Positions 46,886 to 56,685 of a stretch of 64,000 nucleotides of DNA are shown one piece after another. Each line of letters starts with the position of its first letter. The first letter of the stretch is position 1. A program made the translations under genes and the position numbers. Under the pieces are notes generated by a model, which worked only from the letters and a program-made list of their open reading frames with translations, was not told the DNA's origin and made no database searches. This DNA comes from Yersinia thracica (lineage in GTDB: Bacteria > Pseudomonadota > Gammaproteobacteria > Enterobacterales > Enterobacteriaceae), in the NCBI RefSeq assembly GCF_902170565.1, contig NZ_CABHXX010000077.1:24225-88224 (forward strand), in the 5' to 3' direction.

Positions 46886-47256
46886 TGGACAAGCTAGTCA
46901 TCAAAACAGCAACGGAAGATGATTTTTTTAAACGAGGCAAAAAACTCGCTACTCTCGCCGATACGGGGCAAACATTACCGGAAGAGCACACCATTACGTT
47001 TGAAGACCCGTTAGAGATGGTGCGGGTATTAAGTGCCGCGCGGATTGTTCTGCTACGAACAGTGAAAATGTATCCGGGTTCTATTACCGCCCTCTCAACT
47101 CGTTTAAAAAGGGACCGTAGTGCCGTCACTCGTGATGTGGCTATTCTGAAAAAAGCCGGGCTGGTCACTGTTGAACAAAAAGTGTTACCGGGCCATGGGC
47201 GGATGAAAGAAGTTAAAACAACAGCTTATCGTCTTAAACTCGAGGCATTCCTCTAG
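46885..47256 (+). CDS. TumA-like antitoxin with winged helix domain
   Basis: The 123 residues have a MarR-like helix-turn-helix at about 60-110 (YPGSITALSTRLKRDRSAVTRDVAILKKAGLVTVEQ), typical of antitoxins paired with DUF6516 toxins. ATG 46885 has a perfect AAGGAG. It likely binds the operon promoter and the toxin. Confidence 0.72.
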   Translation: MDKLVIKTATEDDFFKRGKKLATLADTGQTLPEEHTITFEDPLEMVRVLSAARIVLLRTVKMYPGSITALSTRLKRDRSAVTRDVAILKKAGLVTVEQKVLPGHGRMKEVKTTAYRLKLEAFL

Positions 47257-47373
47257 GATTCTTGCCGATAAAATTTTTAGCAATAAAACCATTACCAATA
47301 AAACCATCGCCAAACGGGGGCGAGATGATTGCCCCCACAATGACTTGGCATGTCTCGCTGGAAATTAGGTTAA

Positions 47374-48129
47374 TCAGCGATTATTCAAAAACTTATCAAG
47401 GAACTGCCGCGTACGCTCATGCTGTGGATGAGCAAACAGTTCTTTTGCTGGCCCTTGCTCAACAATGCGCCCGTGATCCATAAAGATAGCGCGGTCCGCC
47501 ACATCACGAGCAAAACTCATTTCATGAGTGACAATAACCATCGTCCGCTTTTCTTCTGCCAGTGCGCGAATAGTGCCTAATACCTCGCCCACCAGCTCCG
47601 GGTCCAATGCAGATGTCGGCTCATCAAACAGAATAACCTGAGGTTGCATCGCCAATGCCCGTGCTATAGCCACTCGCTGTTGCTGCCCGCCGGATAAACG
47701 GCGAGGATAGGCATCTTCCTTGCCACTTAACCCAACTTTTGCCAACAACTCACGGGCGCGTTTTTCAGCCTCTGCCCGTTTTTCGCCTTTGACGATTACC
47801 GGCCCCTCAATAATATTTTCCAGCACTGAACGATGCGGAAACAAATTGAAGCTCTGGAAGACAAAACCGACTTGCTGCCGCAACGCCCGAATTTGCCGCT
47901 GCTGCTTGCTCATCGGGATGCTGCCATCAATCTCTATATCGCCGACGCGAATAATTCCAGAGTCAGGGATCTCAAGCAGATTGATACTGCGCAATAGAGT
48001 CGTCTTACCTGAGCCACTCGGGCCAATGATCGCAACCACTTCACCGCTATTCACTTCCAGTGAGATACCGTGCAGCACCTGTTGACCTTTAAACTGTTTG
48101 GTCAGTTTTTTAACGTCGATGGTACTCAT
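47374..48129 (-). CDS. tcyN: Cystine ABC transporter ATPase
   Basis: The 251 residues include Walker A GPSGSGKTT (about 34-42), signature LSGGQQQRVAIA and Walker B VILFDEPTSALDP. It energises L-cystine uptake with TcyL and TcyJ (formerly YecC, YecS, FliY). It is the last gene of the tcyJLN block and is 2 bases from tcyL. Confidence 0.94.
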   Translation of the reverse strand: MSTIDVKKLTKQFKGQQVLHGISLEVNSGEVVAIIGPSGSGKTTLLRSINLLEIPDSGIIRVGDIEIDGSIPMSKQQRQIRALRQQVGFVFQSFNLFPHRSVLENIIEGPVIVKGEKRAEAEKRARELLAKVGLSGKEDAYPRRLSGGQQQRVAIARALAMQPQVILFDEPTSALDPELVGEVLGTIRALAEEKRTMVIVTHEMSFARDVADRAIFMDHGRIVEQGPAKELFAHPQHERTRQFLDKFLNNR

Positions 48130-48131
48130 GG

Positions 48132-48794
48132 TTACTCCTGATCCTGACGATTAACATGCGCTTCCAGGCGATTTTGTAATGCTGACAACACTGTTGCCAT
48201 GATCCAATAAATCAGCGAGGCCGCCAGATACATCGTGAAAACTTCCAAGGTGCGGGAAGTCACCAATTGCGCTTGTCGGAAAAGTTCAGGGACCTGGATA
48301 GTCGCGGCCAGAGAAGTGTCTTTGACCAAACCGATAAAGCTGTTGCCCAACGGGGGCAAAGCAGTACGACCGGCTTGCGGTAATATCACCCGATAGAGCG
48401 TTTGCCACCGCGTCATCCCGATACTGGCGGCGGCTTCCCACTGCCCTTTCTCAATGGATGAAATAGCGGCTCGCAATGTCTCCGATGTATAAGCTGCGGT
48501 ATTGAGTGATAAACCAATCAAGGCGGCGGGCATAGGGTCCAGCTCAATCCCAAATTGCGGTAAACCGTAATAAATCATAAACAGTTGGGCAATTAATGGG
48601 GTACCACGGAAAATGGAGACGTAAAAGCGAGAGAGAAGTGAAAATGGCAAGAAGCGAGATAACCGCATCATGGCTAACATAAAACCTAATGCCAGGCCAA
48701 AGAACATCCCCCCCAAACTAAGCTGGAGGGTAAACCAAGCACCTTTCAATAAAAATGGTGCTGAATCCAGCACCAATTGAATACTTTCTTGCAT
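48132..48794 (-). CDS. tcyL: Cystine ABC transporter permease
   Basis: The 220 residues contain five helices and the binding-protein-dependent permease loop (EAAASIGMTRWQTLYRVILPQA). It forms the membrane channel for cystine. The start overlaps the tcyJ stop by one base. Confidence 0.94.
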   Translation of the reverse strand: MQESIQLVLDSAPFLLKGAWFTLQLSLGGMFFGLALGFMLAMMRLSRFLPFSLLSRFYVSIFRGTPLIAQLFMIYYGLPQFGIELDPMPAALIGLSLNTAAYTSETLRAAISSIEKGQWEAAASIGMTRWQTLYRVILPQAGRTALPPLGNSFIGLVKDTSLAATIQVPELFRQAQLVTSRTLEVFTMYLAASLIYWIMATVLSALQNRLEAHVNRQDQE

Positions 48795-49594
48795 TATTTA
48801 GTGACATCCGCGCCAAAATATTTTTCGGAAATCTTGGCCAAGGTGCCGTCTTCTTGCATTTCAGCAATGGCTTTGTTGATAGCCGCTAACAACTCAGGGT
48901 TGTTCTTACGCAAAGCTATACCAGATTCCTGACGGGCAAATGCCGGGCCTGCAACTGCTAACGTGTTATTGGTTTTCTTCACCAAATCCAATGCGGCTAA
49001 ACGGTCAACTAAAATAGCATCTGTACGACCGACACGAAGGTCTTGATACTTAGTTGGGTCATCATCATAGGTACGAATATCAACATCTTTCAGGTTTTCA
49101 CGTAACCATTGCTCATAGTTACTGCCCAGCCCGACACCCACTTTTTTGCCGACCAGATCTTCTGGCTTGCTGAAATTGCCTTCATTGCCTTTCTTGGTCA
49201 GAACCTGAATACCTGAAATTGTATAAGGCGTTGAAAAATCGTATTTTTTCTTGCGCTCATCTGAAATGGTCACTTGGTTAATCGCCACATCAATACGCTT
49301 GGATTCCAATGAGGCCAACATACCATCCCATTTGGTCGGGGTGATTTTTGCTTTGACGCCCATATGTTGCGCCAGTGCATTGGCGAAATCCACTTCAAAA
49401 CCAGTCAGTTTACCGTCTTCGCCTTGGAAGCTGAACGGTGGATAAGTTCCTTCCAACCCGACAATCAGAGTTCCTCGCTCCTTAACCTGATCTAACAGGT
49501 CACCCGCGGCGTAAGATTTCACATTCAGGCCTGTTGCCAGCGCAACTGCCACCATACCCAAGACCATCCGACGACGTACAATTGAAAAGCCCAT
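48794..49594 (-). CDS. tcyJ: Periplasmic cystine-binding protein (FliY)
   Basis: The 266 residues include a signal peptide (MGFSIVRRRMVLGMVAVALAT, cleavage near SYA-AGD). The polar amino acid binding motif is present as GLEGTYPPFSFQGEDGKLTGFEVDFANALAQ. ATG 49594 gives exactly the E. coli length; the open frame reaches 49708. It heads tcyJLN, 117 bases after dcyD. Confidence 0.94.
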   Translation of the reverse strand: MGFSIVRRRMVLGMVAVALATGLNVKSYAAGDLLDQVKERGTLIVGLEGTYPPFSFQGEDGKLTGFEVDFANALAQHMGVKAKITPTKWDGMLASLESKRIDVAINQVTISDERKKKYDFSTPYTISGIQVLTKKGNEGNFSKPEDLVGKKVGVGLGSNYEQWLRENLKDVDIRTYDDDPTKYQDLRVGRTDAILVDRLAALDLVKKTNNTLAVAGPAFARQESGIALRKNNPELLAAINKAIAEMQEDGTLAKISEKYFGADVTK

Positions 49595-49711
49595 ACATAC
49601 CCCAACTGTCATGTTTATTTTGATATTCAACACTTTATCAGTGTTGTTAATAGAATAAAGGAATAAAAAATAATAACGATAGCTACAAATAGAATAAGCA
49701 ATAACCAAAGA

Positions 49712-50704
49712 CTACACCTGCGGATGATAAGCAAATAGCGCAGGCGCACCGCCGGTATGAATAAACAAAATTGGGCCATCATCGCGAAACTTGTTCTGCT
49801 CAAGGCCATCCAGTAAACCAGCCATCGCCTTGCCGGTATAAACCGGATCCAACAGTATCCCCTCCTGTCTTGCCAACAGCCCAATTGCCGCCAGCCCTTC
49901 TTCGTTGGGCATGCCATATTGCGGCGCGAAATAATCATCCCACAAGGTGATGTCCGCCAACGCGTCGGTGATCCCAAGGGATTCGGCGAGTGTTTTCTGG
50001 ATATCTGTCACTTTCGGGCGCTGTTCTTGTGCTTTACGCGAGACAGTGACACCAATCAGTTCTACTTGGGGTAAAAGTTGCTGTAATCCCACGGCCAGCC
50101 CGGCATGAGTGCCCGCGCTACCGGAAGCGACAACCACTGAACTAAAGGTAACATTCCCGGCTGACTGAGCCGCAATTTCCAATGCGCATTGCACATATCC
50201 CAAGGCACCTAGAGCATTAGATCCCCCGACCGGCACGACATATGGGCGAAAACCCTGAGCCTCGATACGGGTTGCCAACTCAGCCAACTGTTGGTTTGGA
50301 TCATGTAATCCATCACACATCACCACATCAACATTAAACAAATCCAGCAGCAATCGATTGCCATTGGTCAGATAGTTTTCCTGCGAGGTACCGATAGGAT
50401 TCTCAAGTAAGGCAACACAATGTAATCCCAACTTTGCGGCAACCGCCGCCGTTTGCCGCACATGGTTAGATTGGATAGCGCCTGCGGTGACCAGAGTATC
50501 CGCGCCCTGTCTCAGTGCATCTGCCGCTAAAAATTCCAATTTACGCAGCTTATTGCCCCCAAGCGCCAGCGGCGTGACATCATCACGTTTGATATAAATT
50601 TCACGTCCCAGATAATCGGAGAGTCGCGATAGTTTTTCCAACGGCGTGGCATTACCCACCAGATCCAAACGCGGAAATTGCGCCAATTTGTGTTGAAGCG
50701 TCAC
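49712..50704 (-). CDS. dcyD: D-cysteine desulfhydrase
   Basis: This PLP enzyme of the ACC-deaminase family breaks D-cysteine into pyruvate, ammonia and sulfide. The 330 residues include [10 protein letters not shown] (PLP lysine) and [18 protein letters not shown]. In E. coli the order is fliA-fliZ-tcyJ-dcyD-tcyL-tcyN. Here dcyD comes before tcyJ, so tcyJ, tcyL and tcyN are contiguous. Confidence 0.93.
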   Translation of the reverse strand: MTLQHKLAQFPRLDLVGNATPLEKLSRLSDYLGREIYIKRDDVTPLALGGNKLRKLEFLAADALRQGADTLVTAGAIQSNHVRQTAAVAAKLGLHCVALLENPIGTSQENYLTNGNRLLLDLFNVDVVMCDGLHDPNQQLAELATRIEAQGFRPYVVPVGGSNALGALGYVQCALEIAAQSAGNVTFSSVVVASGSAGTHAGLAVGLQQLLPQVELIGVTVSRKAQEQRPKVTDIQKTLAESLGITDALADITLWDDYFAPQYGMPNEEGLAAIGLLARQEGILLDPVYTGKAMAGLLDGLEQNKFRDDGPILFIHTGGAPALFAYHPQV

Positions 50705-50950
50705 AGGCCCCCCAAGAAATTAATCAGTTACTTTAACGCTGCCCCAAAGCAATTGGCTTTAAAGATCAACAGCATGCGAACCCCAATAAACTGATTTAAA
50801 CCAGTGACTCGGGTAAGTGGGTGCCGCTGACCCTGCTACTTCAAGTACAAAATGGAAATATAGATTTATCAGAAGTAATCGTAATAATCACTGATTTTAT
50901 TATAGATGTCTGAGAGCAATAATGCAGGAGAATACATTAGATAATAAAAC

Positions 50951-50977
50951 GCCCAGTCAAGGAGAACCTTGCTGGGC
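50951..50977 (-). terminator. Terminator of fliAZ
   Basis: On the minus strand GCCCAGCAAGG-TTCT-CCTTGACTGGGC is followed by GTTTTATT. It lies in the 377-bp fliZ-dcyD gap, in which I see nothing else, and separates the flagellar regulators from the cystine genes. Confidence 0.85.
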
Positions 50978-51081
50978 GCGGAATCACTGAAAATATTGAT
51001 TTAATAATTTTGCGTTATATTAGCGGCAGTCTCGGTAAAAACACGGAGTTTTCTCAACTGAGGTCACTGCCGTCATTAGCC

Positions 51082-51606
51082 TTAGTAGCTTTTTTGCCAT
51101 GCTAAATATTGATCATACTTACGCAAAGCAATACGGTAATTGTTATGTGCAGCATTTGGCAGTTCATCAATAATACGTTGATGCAGGGTTTCGCTGGCGC
51201 ATGTTTCTCTGGTAAATGTTTCTGCTGGATAATTTTTTGCCACCAGCATTTCATCTAAGCGACGTAGACGCACAACATATTCGCGCACAGTGCTATGACT
51301 CATTTCAGTTTGTTCAAATAAATACTGTTTGAACGCCATAATATCAAAATAACCCGGTGTGCTATTGCAATAGATCTCACTGCAAAAACGACACAATGCG
51401 GTTAATTCGTGCTGAAGCTTTAACCAGACTTGATCATCAATCGGCTGATCCATTCCGGCAATGGCTTCTTTATTGATAATTTGTCCGCGAAAAACCAACG
51501 CCATACGATCAAGCTGTTTATGACAATGTGAACAATGAGTTTGGCCGTGCTTATAATCTTTTAAATAACGGCTCAGCGGCCGCTTTTTTAACTGAAGTCC
51601 TGGCAT
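51082..51606 (-). CDS. fliZ: FliZ flagellar regulator
   Basis: About 174 residues. LKKRPLSRYLKDYKHGQTHCSHC at the N terminus and FKQYLFEQTEMSHSTVREYVVRLRRLDEM are close to E. coli FliZ, with the C-terminal NNYRIALRKYDQYL resembling the core-binding domain of tyrosine recombinases. FliZ acts as an FlhDC enhancer and as an antagonist at sigma-S promoters. ATG 51606 (MPGLQL) fits the family. It is 55 bases downstream of fliA. Confidence 0.92.
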   Translation of the reverse strand: MPGLQLKKRPLSRYLKDYKHGQTHCSHCHKQLDRMALVFRGQIINKEAIAGMDQPIDDQVWLKLQHELTALCRFCSEIYCNSTPGYFDIMAFKQYLFEQTEMSHSTVREYVVRLRRLDEMLVAKNYPAETFTRETCASETLHQRIIDELPNAAHNNYRIALRKYDQYLAWQKSY

Positions 51607-51661
51607 AAGAAGACCTGCATTAATAAAGTTAAACACTGTGATGTCACTGAGCGAAAGTGAA

Positions 51662-52384
51662 TTAGGAGTCGTTATTCAGGCGGCTGCGTAAGCGTTTTAT
51701 CGCCTGGCTATGAAGCTGACTGACGCGGGATTCCCCCACTTCCAGCACCGCCCCGATTTCTTTCAGGTTCAGCTCTTCCTGGTAATACAGCGTCAACACC
51801 ATTTTTTCACGTTCCGGCAGGGCCTCGATCGCTTCAATGACACGTTGGCGCAGATTTCCTTCCAATAAATGTTGCAGCGGGTTGGCATCCTCATGCCCTT
51901 CCAGCATGGGCTCGACACTTTCACCGTGTTCTTCCCGCCATTCGTCATAGGAAAAAAGCTGGCTGTTGTTGGTGTCTAACAAGATCTGACGGTACTCCAC
52001 CAAATCAATATCAAGGATTTGTGCGACTTCCTGCTCAGTCGCTGGACGGCCGAGTCGCTGCTCCACCTTTTGCATGGCACTGGCCACTTCGCGCGCATTG
52101 CGCCGCACACTGCGTGGTGCCCAATCCCGGCTGCGCAGTTCATCCAACATAGCGCCACGTATGCGCTGTACCGCATAAGTGGTAAATGCGGTTCCTTGTA
52201 AAGCGTCATAACGCTCAACAGCATTCAGCAGACCAATCCCCCCAGCCTGCAACAAATCATCCAATTCCACACTGGCGGGCAGGCGCACCTGCAAACGCAA
52301 TGCCTCATGGCGAACCAGAGGCACATAGCGTTTCCAGAGGGAATTCTTGTCCATCACGCCTTCGGCGGTATACAGATCACTCAC
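51662..52384 (-). CDS. fliA: Flagellar sigma factor FliA (sigma-28)
   Basis: The 240 residues contain sigma-70 regions 2 (DDLLQAGGIGLLNAVERYDALQGTAFTTYAVQRIRGAMLDELR), 3 and 4 (LTLYYQEELNLKEIGAVLEVGESRVSQLHSQAIKRLR). It reads the promoters seen before fliC and fliD. It is co-oriented with fliC. Confidence 0.96.
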   Translation of the reverse strand: MSDLYTAEGVMDKNSLWKRYVPLVRHEALRLQVRLPASVELDDLLQAGGIGLLNAVERYDALQGTAFTTYAVQRIRGAMLDELRSRDWAPRSVRRNAREVASAMQKVEQRLGRPATEQEVAQILDIDLVEYRQILLDTNNSQLFSYDEWREEHGESVEPMLEGHEDANPLQHLLEGNLRQRVIEAIEALPEREKMVLTLYYQEELNLKEIGAVLEVGESRVSQLHSQAIKRLRSRLNNDS

Positions 52385-52589
52385 TAGACAGGCACCTAAG
52401 GGTAAGAGAGTCGTACCATTATCCTGTCCGGTCAGCCAGCCAATCGCCTGAATAGGCCTATAAAAAGGCGGCTATTTGACTTATGCCCATGACTTTTACT
52501 GTTAACGTATTGCTGACATTGAAAAAATAGAGCGATAAATAGATACCAAAACCACGAAAAATAGATTATTAGCGCCCAGTTTGGACTTA

Positions 52590-52630
52590 TTCTCTTTGGA
52601 AATAATATTGTCGATTATTTCCAAAGAGAA
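52590..52630. repeat. Perfect 17-bp inverted repeat between fliA and fliC
   Basis: TTCTCTTTGGAAATAAT (52590-52606) and its exact complement (52614-52630) flank a 7-base loop, ATTGTCG. There is no T run, so it is not a simple terminator. It sits between the fliC terminator and the fliA promoter region. Confidence 0.85.
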
Positions 52631-52648
52631 TGGTGTCAATATCAATAT

Positions 52649-52674
52649 AAAAACCCCGCCGAAAAGGCGGGGTT
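52649..52674 (-). terminator. Terminator of fliC
   Basis: On the minus strand AACCCCGCC-TTTTC-GGCGGGGTT is followed by TTTAT, 25 bases after the fliC stop. Confidence 0.88.
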
Positions 52675-52698
52675 GAATAATGCTGTGTTTGGGAAAAA

Positions 52699-54204
52699 TT
52701 AACGCAGCAGAGACAATACAGTTTGTGGAACCTGATTTGCCTGGGCCAGTACAGAAGTCCCTGCTTGTTGCAGAATGTTCGCACGGCTCATGTTAGATAC
52801 TTCAGTAGAGTAATCAGCATCCTGGATGCGGCTACGTGCTGAAGTCAGGTTATTGATGGTGTTACCCAGGTTGGTAATGGCTGAGTCGAAACGGTTTTGT
52901 ACCGCACCCAAGCCACTACGCAGTGCATCAACTTGTGCCAGCGCTTTATCAACAGTCGCCAGTTGGTTCTCAGTTGATTTCTGTGATGCAGCTGCATCTT
53001 CGTTGATCAAAGTCACGTTGCCGTTAGCGGTACGGGACATGAACATGGTTTTGCCAGCAGCATCAGTGATTTCATCACCTTTGGCGTTAGCGGTATAAGT
53101 TGCACCATTGATTGTCAGAGTGCTGCCGGTTTTGGTGGCACCTTGTAAATCCAAATCAGCTAAAGTTGCAGCACGGTTGTTTTCAGTCGCTTTTGTAGTT
53201 AAACCGCCACCAACAACAGAGGTGTACAACTTAGAAGAGGTCGTCACTGTTGCGCCAGTACCCGCTGGAGCGGTACTTGTCGCAGTGGTGAAATCAACAC
53301 TTTTACCATCAACAGTTGCACTATATACACCGTTACCATTTACATCAGCAGCTGTTTTAACGGTAAATTCCATACCTTGGGCAGTGAATTTATCGCCAAC
53401 AGCTTTACCAACAGAAGCAGCCGCAATAGAAACACCTTCTGCGTTAGTGGTTGCACCGGTATCTTTATAAACTGTTGATGCGGTGTTAGGTGCTGTTGCT
53501 GTACCAGAGAATGCACCAGTACCCGCATTAATATACTGTGCAGCACCCGCGCCATCAGTTACTGCCGCGCTGTTAACATCCACTTTATAAGCAACAGCCG
53601 GAGTACCAACATTATAGTTAGTGCTACCAGTGGCTTTGAACTGAGAAGTCAAATCATCAACAGAGGCTTGTTTAGCACCATCAACGTTGAAGCCTTGCAG
53701 GCCCAGGCTTTTTGAGTCGATTTTTTCCAGATTGATGCTGATAGTTTCGCCATCGTTAGCGCCAACCTGAACTTTCATGCTGCTGTTGCCAGCCAGCACT
53801 TTCACGCCGTTGAACTGAGTTTGGTCAGATACGCGGTCGATTTCGTCCAGACGTTGTTGAATTTCGTCCTGGATTGATTTCAGGTCAGAAGATGAGTTAG
53901 AACCGGTTGCAGCCTGAACACTCAGCTCACGAACACGTTGTAAGTTGTTGTTGATTTCACCCAACGCACCTTCAGTGGTCTGCGCCAGAGAGATACCGTC
54001 GTTTGCGTTACGAGAAGCCTGAGTCAAACCTTTGATATTAGAGGTGAAGCGGTTAGCAATTGCCTGACCCGCTGCATCGTCTTTTGCACTGTTGATACGC
54101 AGACCAGAAGACAAACGCTCAATGGCGGTGCCTAAAGAGGACTGTGATTTATTCATGTTGTTCTGAGTCGTCAGAGACAGGGTGTTAGTGTTAATTACCG
54201 CCAT
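52699..54204 (-). CDS. fliC: Flagellin FliC
   Basis: This is the filament subunit. The conserved N-terminal D0/D1 region runs to about residue 175 (MAVINTNTLSLTTQNNMNKS, SGLRINSAKDDAAGQAIANR, QRVRELSVQAATGSNSSSDL), and the C-terminal D0/D1 ends QVPQTVLSLLR. Between them about 230 residues are a variable, threonine- and alanine-rich surface region without cysteine. Total length is 501. It has its own sigma-28 promoter and terminator, divergent from fliDST. Confidence 0.96.
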   Translation of the reverse strand: MAVINTNTLSLTTQNNMNKSQSSLGTAIERLSSGLRINSAKDDAAGQAIANRFTSNIKGLTQASRNANDGISLAQTTEGALGEINNNLQRVRELSVQAATGSNSSSDLKSIQDEIQQRLDEIDRVSDQTQFNGVKVLAGNSSMKVQVGANDGETISINLEKIDSKSLGLQGFNVDGAKQASVDDLTSQFKATGSTNYNVGTPAVAYKVDVNSAAVTDGAGAAQYINAGTGAFSGTATAPNTASTVYKDTGATTNAEGVSIAAASVGKAVGDKFTAQGMEFTVKTAADVNGNGVYSATVDGKSVDFTTATSTAPAGTGATVTTSSKLYTSVVGGGLTTKATENNRAATLADLDLQGATKTGSTLTINGATYTANAKGDEITDAAGKTMFMSRTANGNVTLINEDAAASQKSTENQLATVDKALAQVDALRSGLGAVQNRFDSAITNLGNTINNLTSARSRIQDADYSTEVSNMSRANILQQAGTSVLAQANQVPQTVLSLLR

Positions 54205-54276
54205 AGTGATATTCCTTAAATGCTGTTGGGTTATGGTTTGGGCTTACTGCCCACGGCTTCATCACCGTCCCAACTT

Positions 54277-54303
54277 GTATCGGCGTTCTTTAAGGAACCT
54301 TTA
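54277..54303 (-). promoter_or_regulatory. Sigma-28 promoter of fliC
   Basis: On the minus strand TAAAGGTT, an 11-base spacer, then GCCGATAC. This matches TAAAGTTT-N11-GCCGATAA with two differences, 73 bases before fliC. Confidence 0.85.
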
Positions 54304-54439
54304 GACATTCCGGTAAATAATTTTAAAATTTTCTGAAATTGATTAATGGCCTATTCTTTAATTGACACTCTACTCAATGGGGCAAATAGCGCCCTGGTAT
54401 CCCCCGTTATTCTGCCCATCATAAATTCTATTTTATGTG

Positions 54440-54466
54440 TAAACTTTTTGACTCTCTGGCCGATAA
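54440..54466 (+). promoter_or_regulatory. Sigma-28 promoter of fliDST
   Basis: TAAACTTT, 11-base spacer, GCCGATAA: one mismatch to the consensus, 35 bases before fliD. Confidence 0.9.
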
Positions 54467-54501
54467 CCCCTGTAACGACACTTGAATATTAAGGATTAGA
54501 A

Positions 54502-55902
54502 ATGGCAAGTATCAGTTCGCTGGGTATCGGTTCAAATATGGAGCTAGGCACTTTATTGGATAAGTTAAGTGCATCGGAGCAAACTCGCTTAACTCCGCTA
54601 ACCAACCAGCAGACCAGTTATAAAGGTAAACTCACCGCCTATGGTGTATTACAGAGCGCATTAGCTAAATTAGAAACTGCATCAGCGGCCCTAAAAAAAG
54701 CAGATACGCTAGCCACGACTTCTGTCGCCAGCACCAACACTGCATTCGCAGCGACCACCGGTAGCGGCGCAACAGCCGGAAGTTACACTGTCGAAGTCAC
54801 CAATCTGGCTAAAGCGCAATCACTGCTTTCTGGTGAGGTGCCAAACACAACAGATAAACTGGGCAATGGTAACGACAGTCGTACTATAACGATAAAACAG
54901 CCGGGTCAAACCAAGCCATTGGAAGTTAAGCTGACCAGTGAGCAGACTTCTTTGACTGGAATTCGTGATGCGATTAATAAACAAGAAGGTAGCGTTACTG
55001 CCAGCATTATGAAAGCGGATGATGACACTTATTACCTGGCACTCACCTCAAAGGAGACGGGTACCAAATCAGAAATGACCGTCAGTGTCAGTGGTGATGA
55101 CACCTTAAATAATTTCCTGAACTATACGCCAGGCAGTACCGGTGGCAGCGGTGCAATGACACAGAAAGTGAAAGCAGAAGATGCCGCACTGACGGTTAAT
55201 GGCGTGGCTATTACCCGTCAAAGCAACACCATTACCGATGCTCCACAAGGGGTAACTCTGACTTTAAAAGCGGTAACCAAGAAAGATGAACCTGAACAAC
55301 TGACAATTACTCGTGACTCCACAGCAACCAAAGCCGCGATTCAAACATTTGTTGATTCTTATAACTCACTACAAACAACATTTGCCTCTTTAACTAAATA
55401 CACCGCTGTTGAAGCGGGTAAAGATCAATCAACCAGCAATGGCGCATTAGTTGGCGATGGGACATTGCGCAGTATTCAGACACAGCTAAAAAGTCAGTTG
55501 GCCTCAGCACAAGGAGGGGATGTAAAAACCCTGGCTGCAATGGGTATCACTCAAGACCTTGATGGTAAATTAGTCATCGACGCCAAAAAGCTTGATAAGG
55601 CGTTGACTGACCAACCTAATAGTGTGACCGCATTTTTTGTCGGCGACGGTAAAGCTACAGGTTTCGCAACTCAAATAGATAACCTGTTAAACACCGCACT
55701 AGATACCACAAAAGGCTCATTAAAAACAGCCACAGATGGTATAAACAAATCACTGAAATCATTAGAAAAACAGGTTACATCGACCACTGAGAGTATTAAC
55801 GCCACCATTGAACGATATAAAGCACAATTTACCCAATTAGATAAATTGGTGAGTTCATTAACCAATACCGGTAATTTCTTAACTCAGCAATTTTCTTCAT
55901 AA
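54502..55902 (+). CDS. fliD: Flagellar hook-associated protein 2 (filament cap)
   Basis: The 466 residues have the FliD N terminus (SSLGIGSNMELGTLLDKLSASEQTRLTPLTNQQTSYKGKLTAYG) and C terminus (LEKQVTSTTESINATIERYKAQFTQLDKLVSSLTNTGNFL). It caps the filament and directs flagellin folding. It is the first gene of fliDST, with a GGATTAG ribosome region. Confidence 0.95.
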   Translation: MASISSLGIGSNMELGTLLDKLSASEQTRLTPLTNQQTSYKGKLTAYGVLQSALAKLETASAALKKADTLATTSVASTNTAFAATTGSGATAGSYTVEVTNLAKAQSLLSGEVPNTTDKLGNGNDSRTITIKQPGQTKPLEVKLTSEQTSLTGIRDAINKQEGSVTASIMKADDDTYYLALTSKETGTKSEMTVSVSGDDTLNNFLNYTPGSTGGSGAMTQKVKAEDAALTVNGVAITRQSNTITDAPQGVTLTLKAVTKKDEPEQLTITRDSTATKAAIQTFVDSYNSLQTTFASLTKYTAVEAGKDQSTSNGALVGDGTLRSIQTQLKSQLASAQGGDVKTLAAMGITQDLDGKLVIDAKKLDKALTDQPNSVTAFFVGDGKATGFATQIDNLLNTALDTTKGSLKTATDGINKSLKSLEKQVTSTTESINATIERYKAQFTQLDKLVSSLTNTGNFLTQQFSS

Positions 55903-55912
55903 GGGATAGGAC

Positions 55913-56311
55913 ATGTACAATCGATCAGGGGCTCAAGCTTACACTCAAGTAGGCATGGAAAGTGGTGTAATGAGTGCAAGCCCTCATCAATTGATCGTGA
56001 TGCTGTTCGACGGGGCGCAAAGCGCCCTGGTTCGCGCCCGCATCTTGATGAATCAGGGAGATATACCAGCCAAAGGCGCTGCATTATCCAAAGCTATTAA
56101 TATCATTGATAATGGGCTAAGTGCGGGGCTGGATATGGAGAAAGGTGGTGAGTTGGCCGAAAACTTATCAGCCTTGTATGACTATATGACACGACGCTTG
56201 CTGCATGCCAACTTGCATAATGACGAACAGGCTATTACTGAAGTGCTCGCTTTGCTCGACAATATTGCGGATGCCTGGCGGCAGATCGGCCCCAATTATC
56301 AACCAGATTAG
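55913..56311 (+). CDS. fliS: FliS flagellin export chaperone
   Basis: The 132 residues (NRSGAQAYTQVGMESGVMSASPHQLIVMLFDGAQSAL) form the FliS helical bundle that binds the flagellin C terminus before export. It starts 10 bases after fliD. Confidence 0.95.
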   Translation: MYNRSGAQAYTQVGMESGVMSASPHQLIVMLFDGAQSALVRARILMNQGDIPAKGAALSKAINIIDNGLSAGLDMEKGGELAENLSALYDYMTRRLLHANLHNDEQAITEVLALLDNIADAWRQIGPNYQPD

Positions 56312-56322
56312 GACCCCATTAA

Positions 56323-56685
56323 ATGGAACGTCACCAGCACCTTTTGTCCGATTATCAACAAATCCTGACCCTCAGTGAGCAAATGTTAGTGCTGGCGACT
56401 GAGGGTAATTGGGATGCGCTGGTTGATCTAGAAATGACTTATCTTAAAGCAGTCGAAAGTACCGTTAAAATCACTATTTCTTCATGCTCATCGCTAGTAC
56501 TACAGGAGCTATTACGGGATAAGCTAAGAGCGATTTTAGATAATGAAATTGAAATTAAGCGTTTATTACAACTGCGCCTTGATGCATTAAGTACATTGGT
56601 TGGACAATCCACCCGACAACAGGCGGTGAATAATACTTATGGTCAGTTTCCTGACCATGCATTACTGCTAGGTGAAACTCAGTAA
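56323..56685 (+). CDS. fliT: FliT chaperone for FliD
   Basis: The 120 residues are all-helical ([32 protein letters not shown]). FliT guards FliD and restrains FlhDC. It follows fliS by 11 bases. No clear terminator is seen after it in the 259-bp gap. Confidence 0.9.
   Translation: MERHQHLLSDYQQILTLSEQMLVLATEGNWDALVDLEMTYLKAVESTVKITISSCSSLVLQELLRDKLRAILDNEIEIKRLLQLRLDALSTLVGQSTRQQAVNNTYGQFPDHALLLGETQ

Noticed and set aside
53108..53470. Plus-strand ORF opposite fliC
   Set aside because: It arises from the repetitive threonine/alanine codons of the flagellin variable region.
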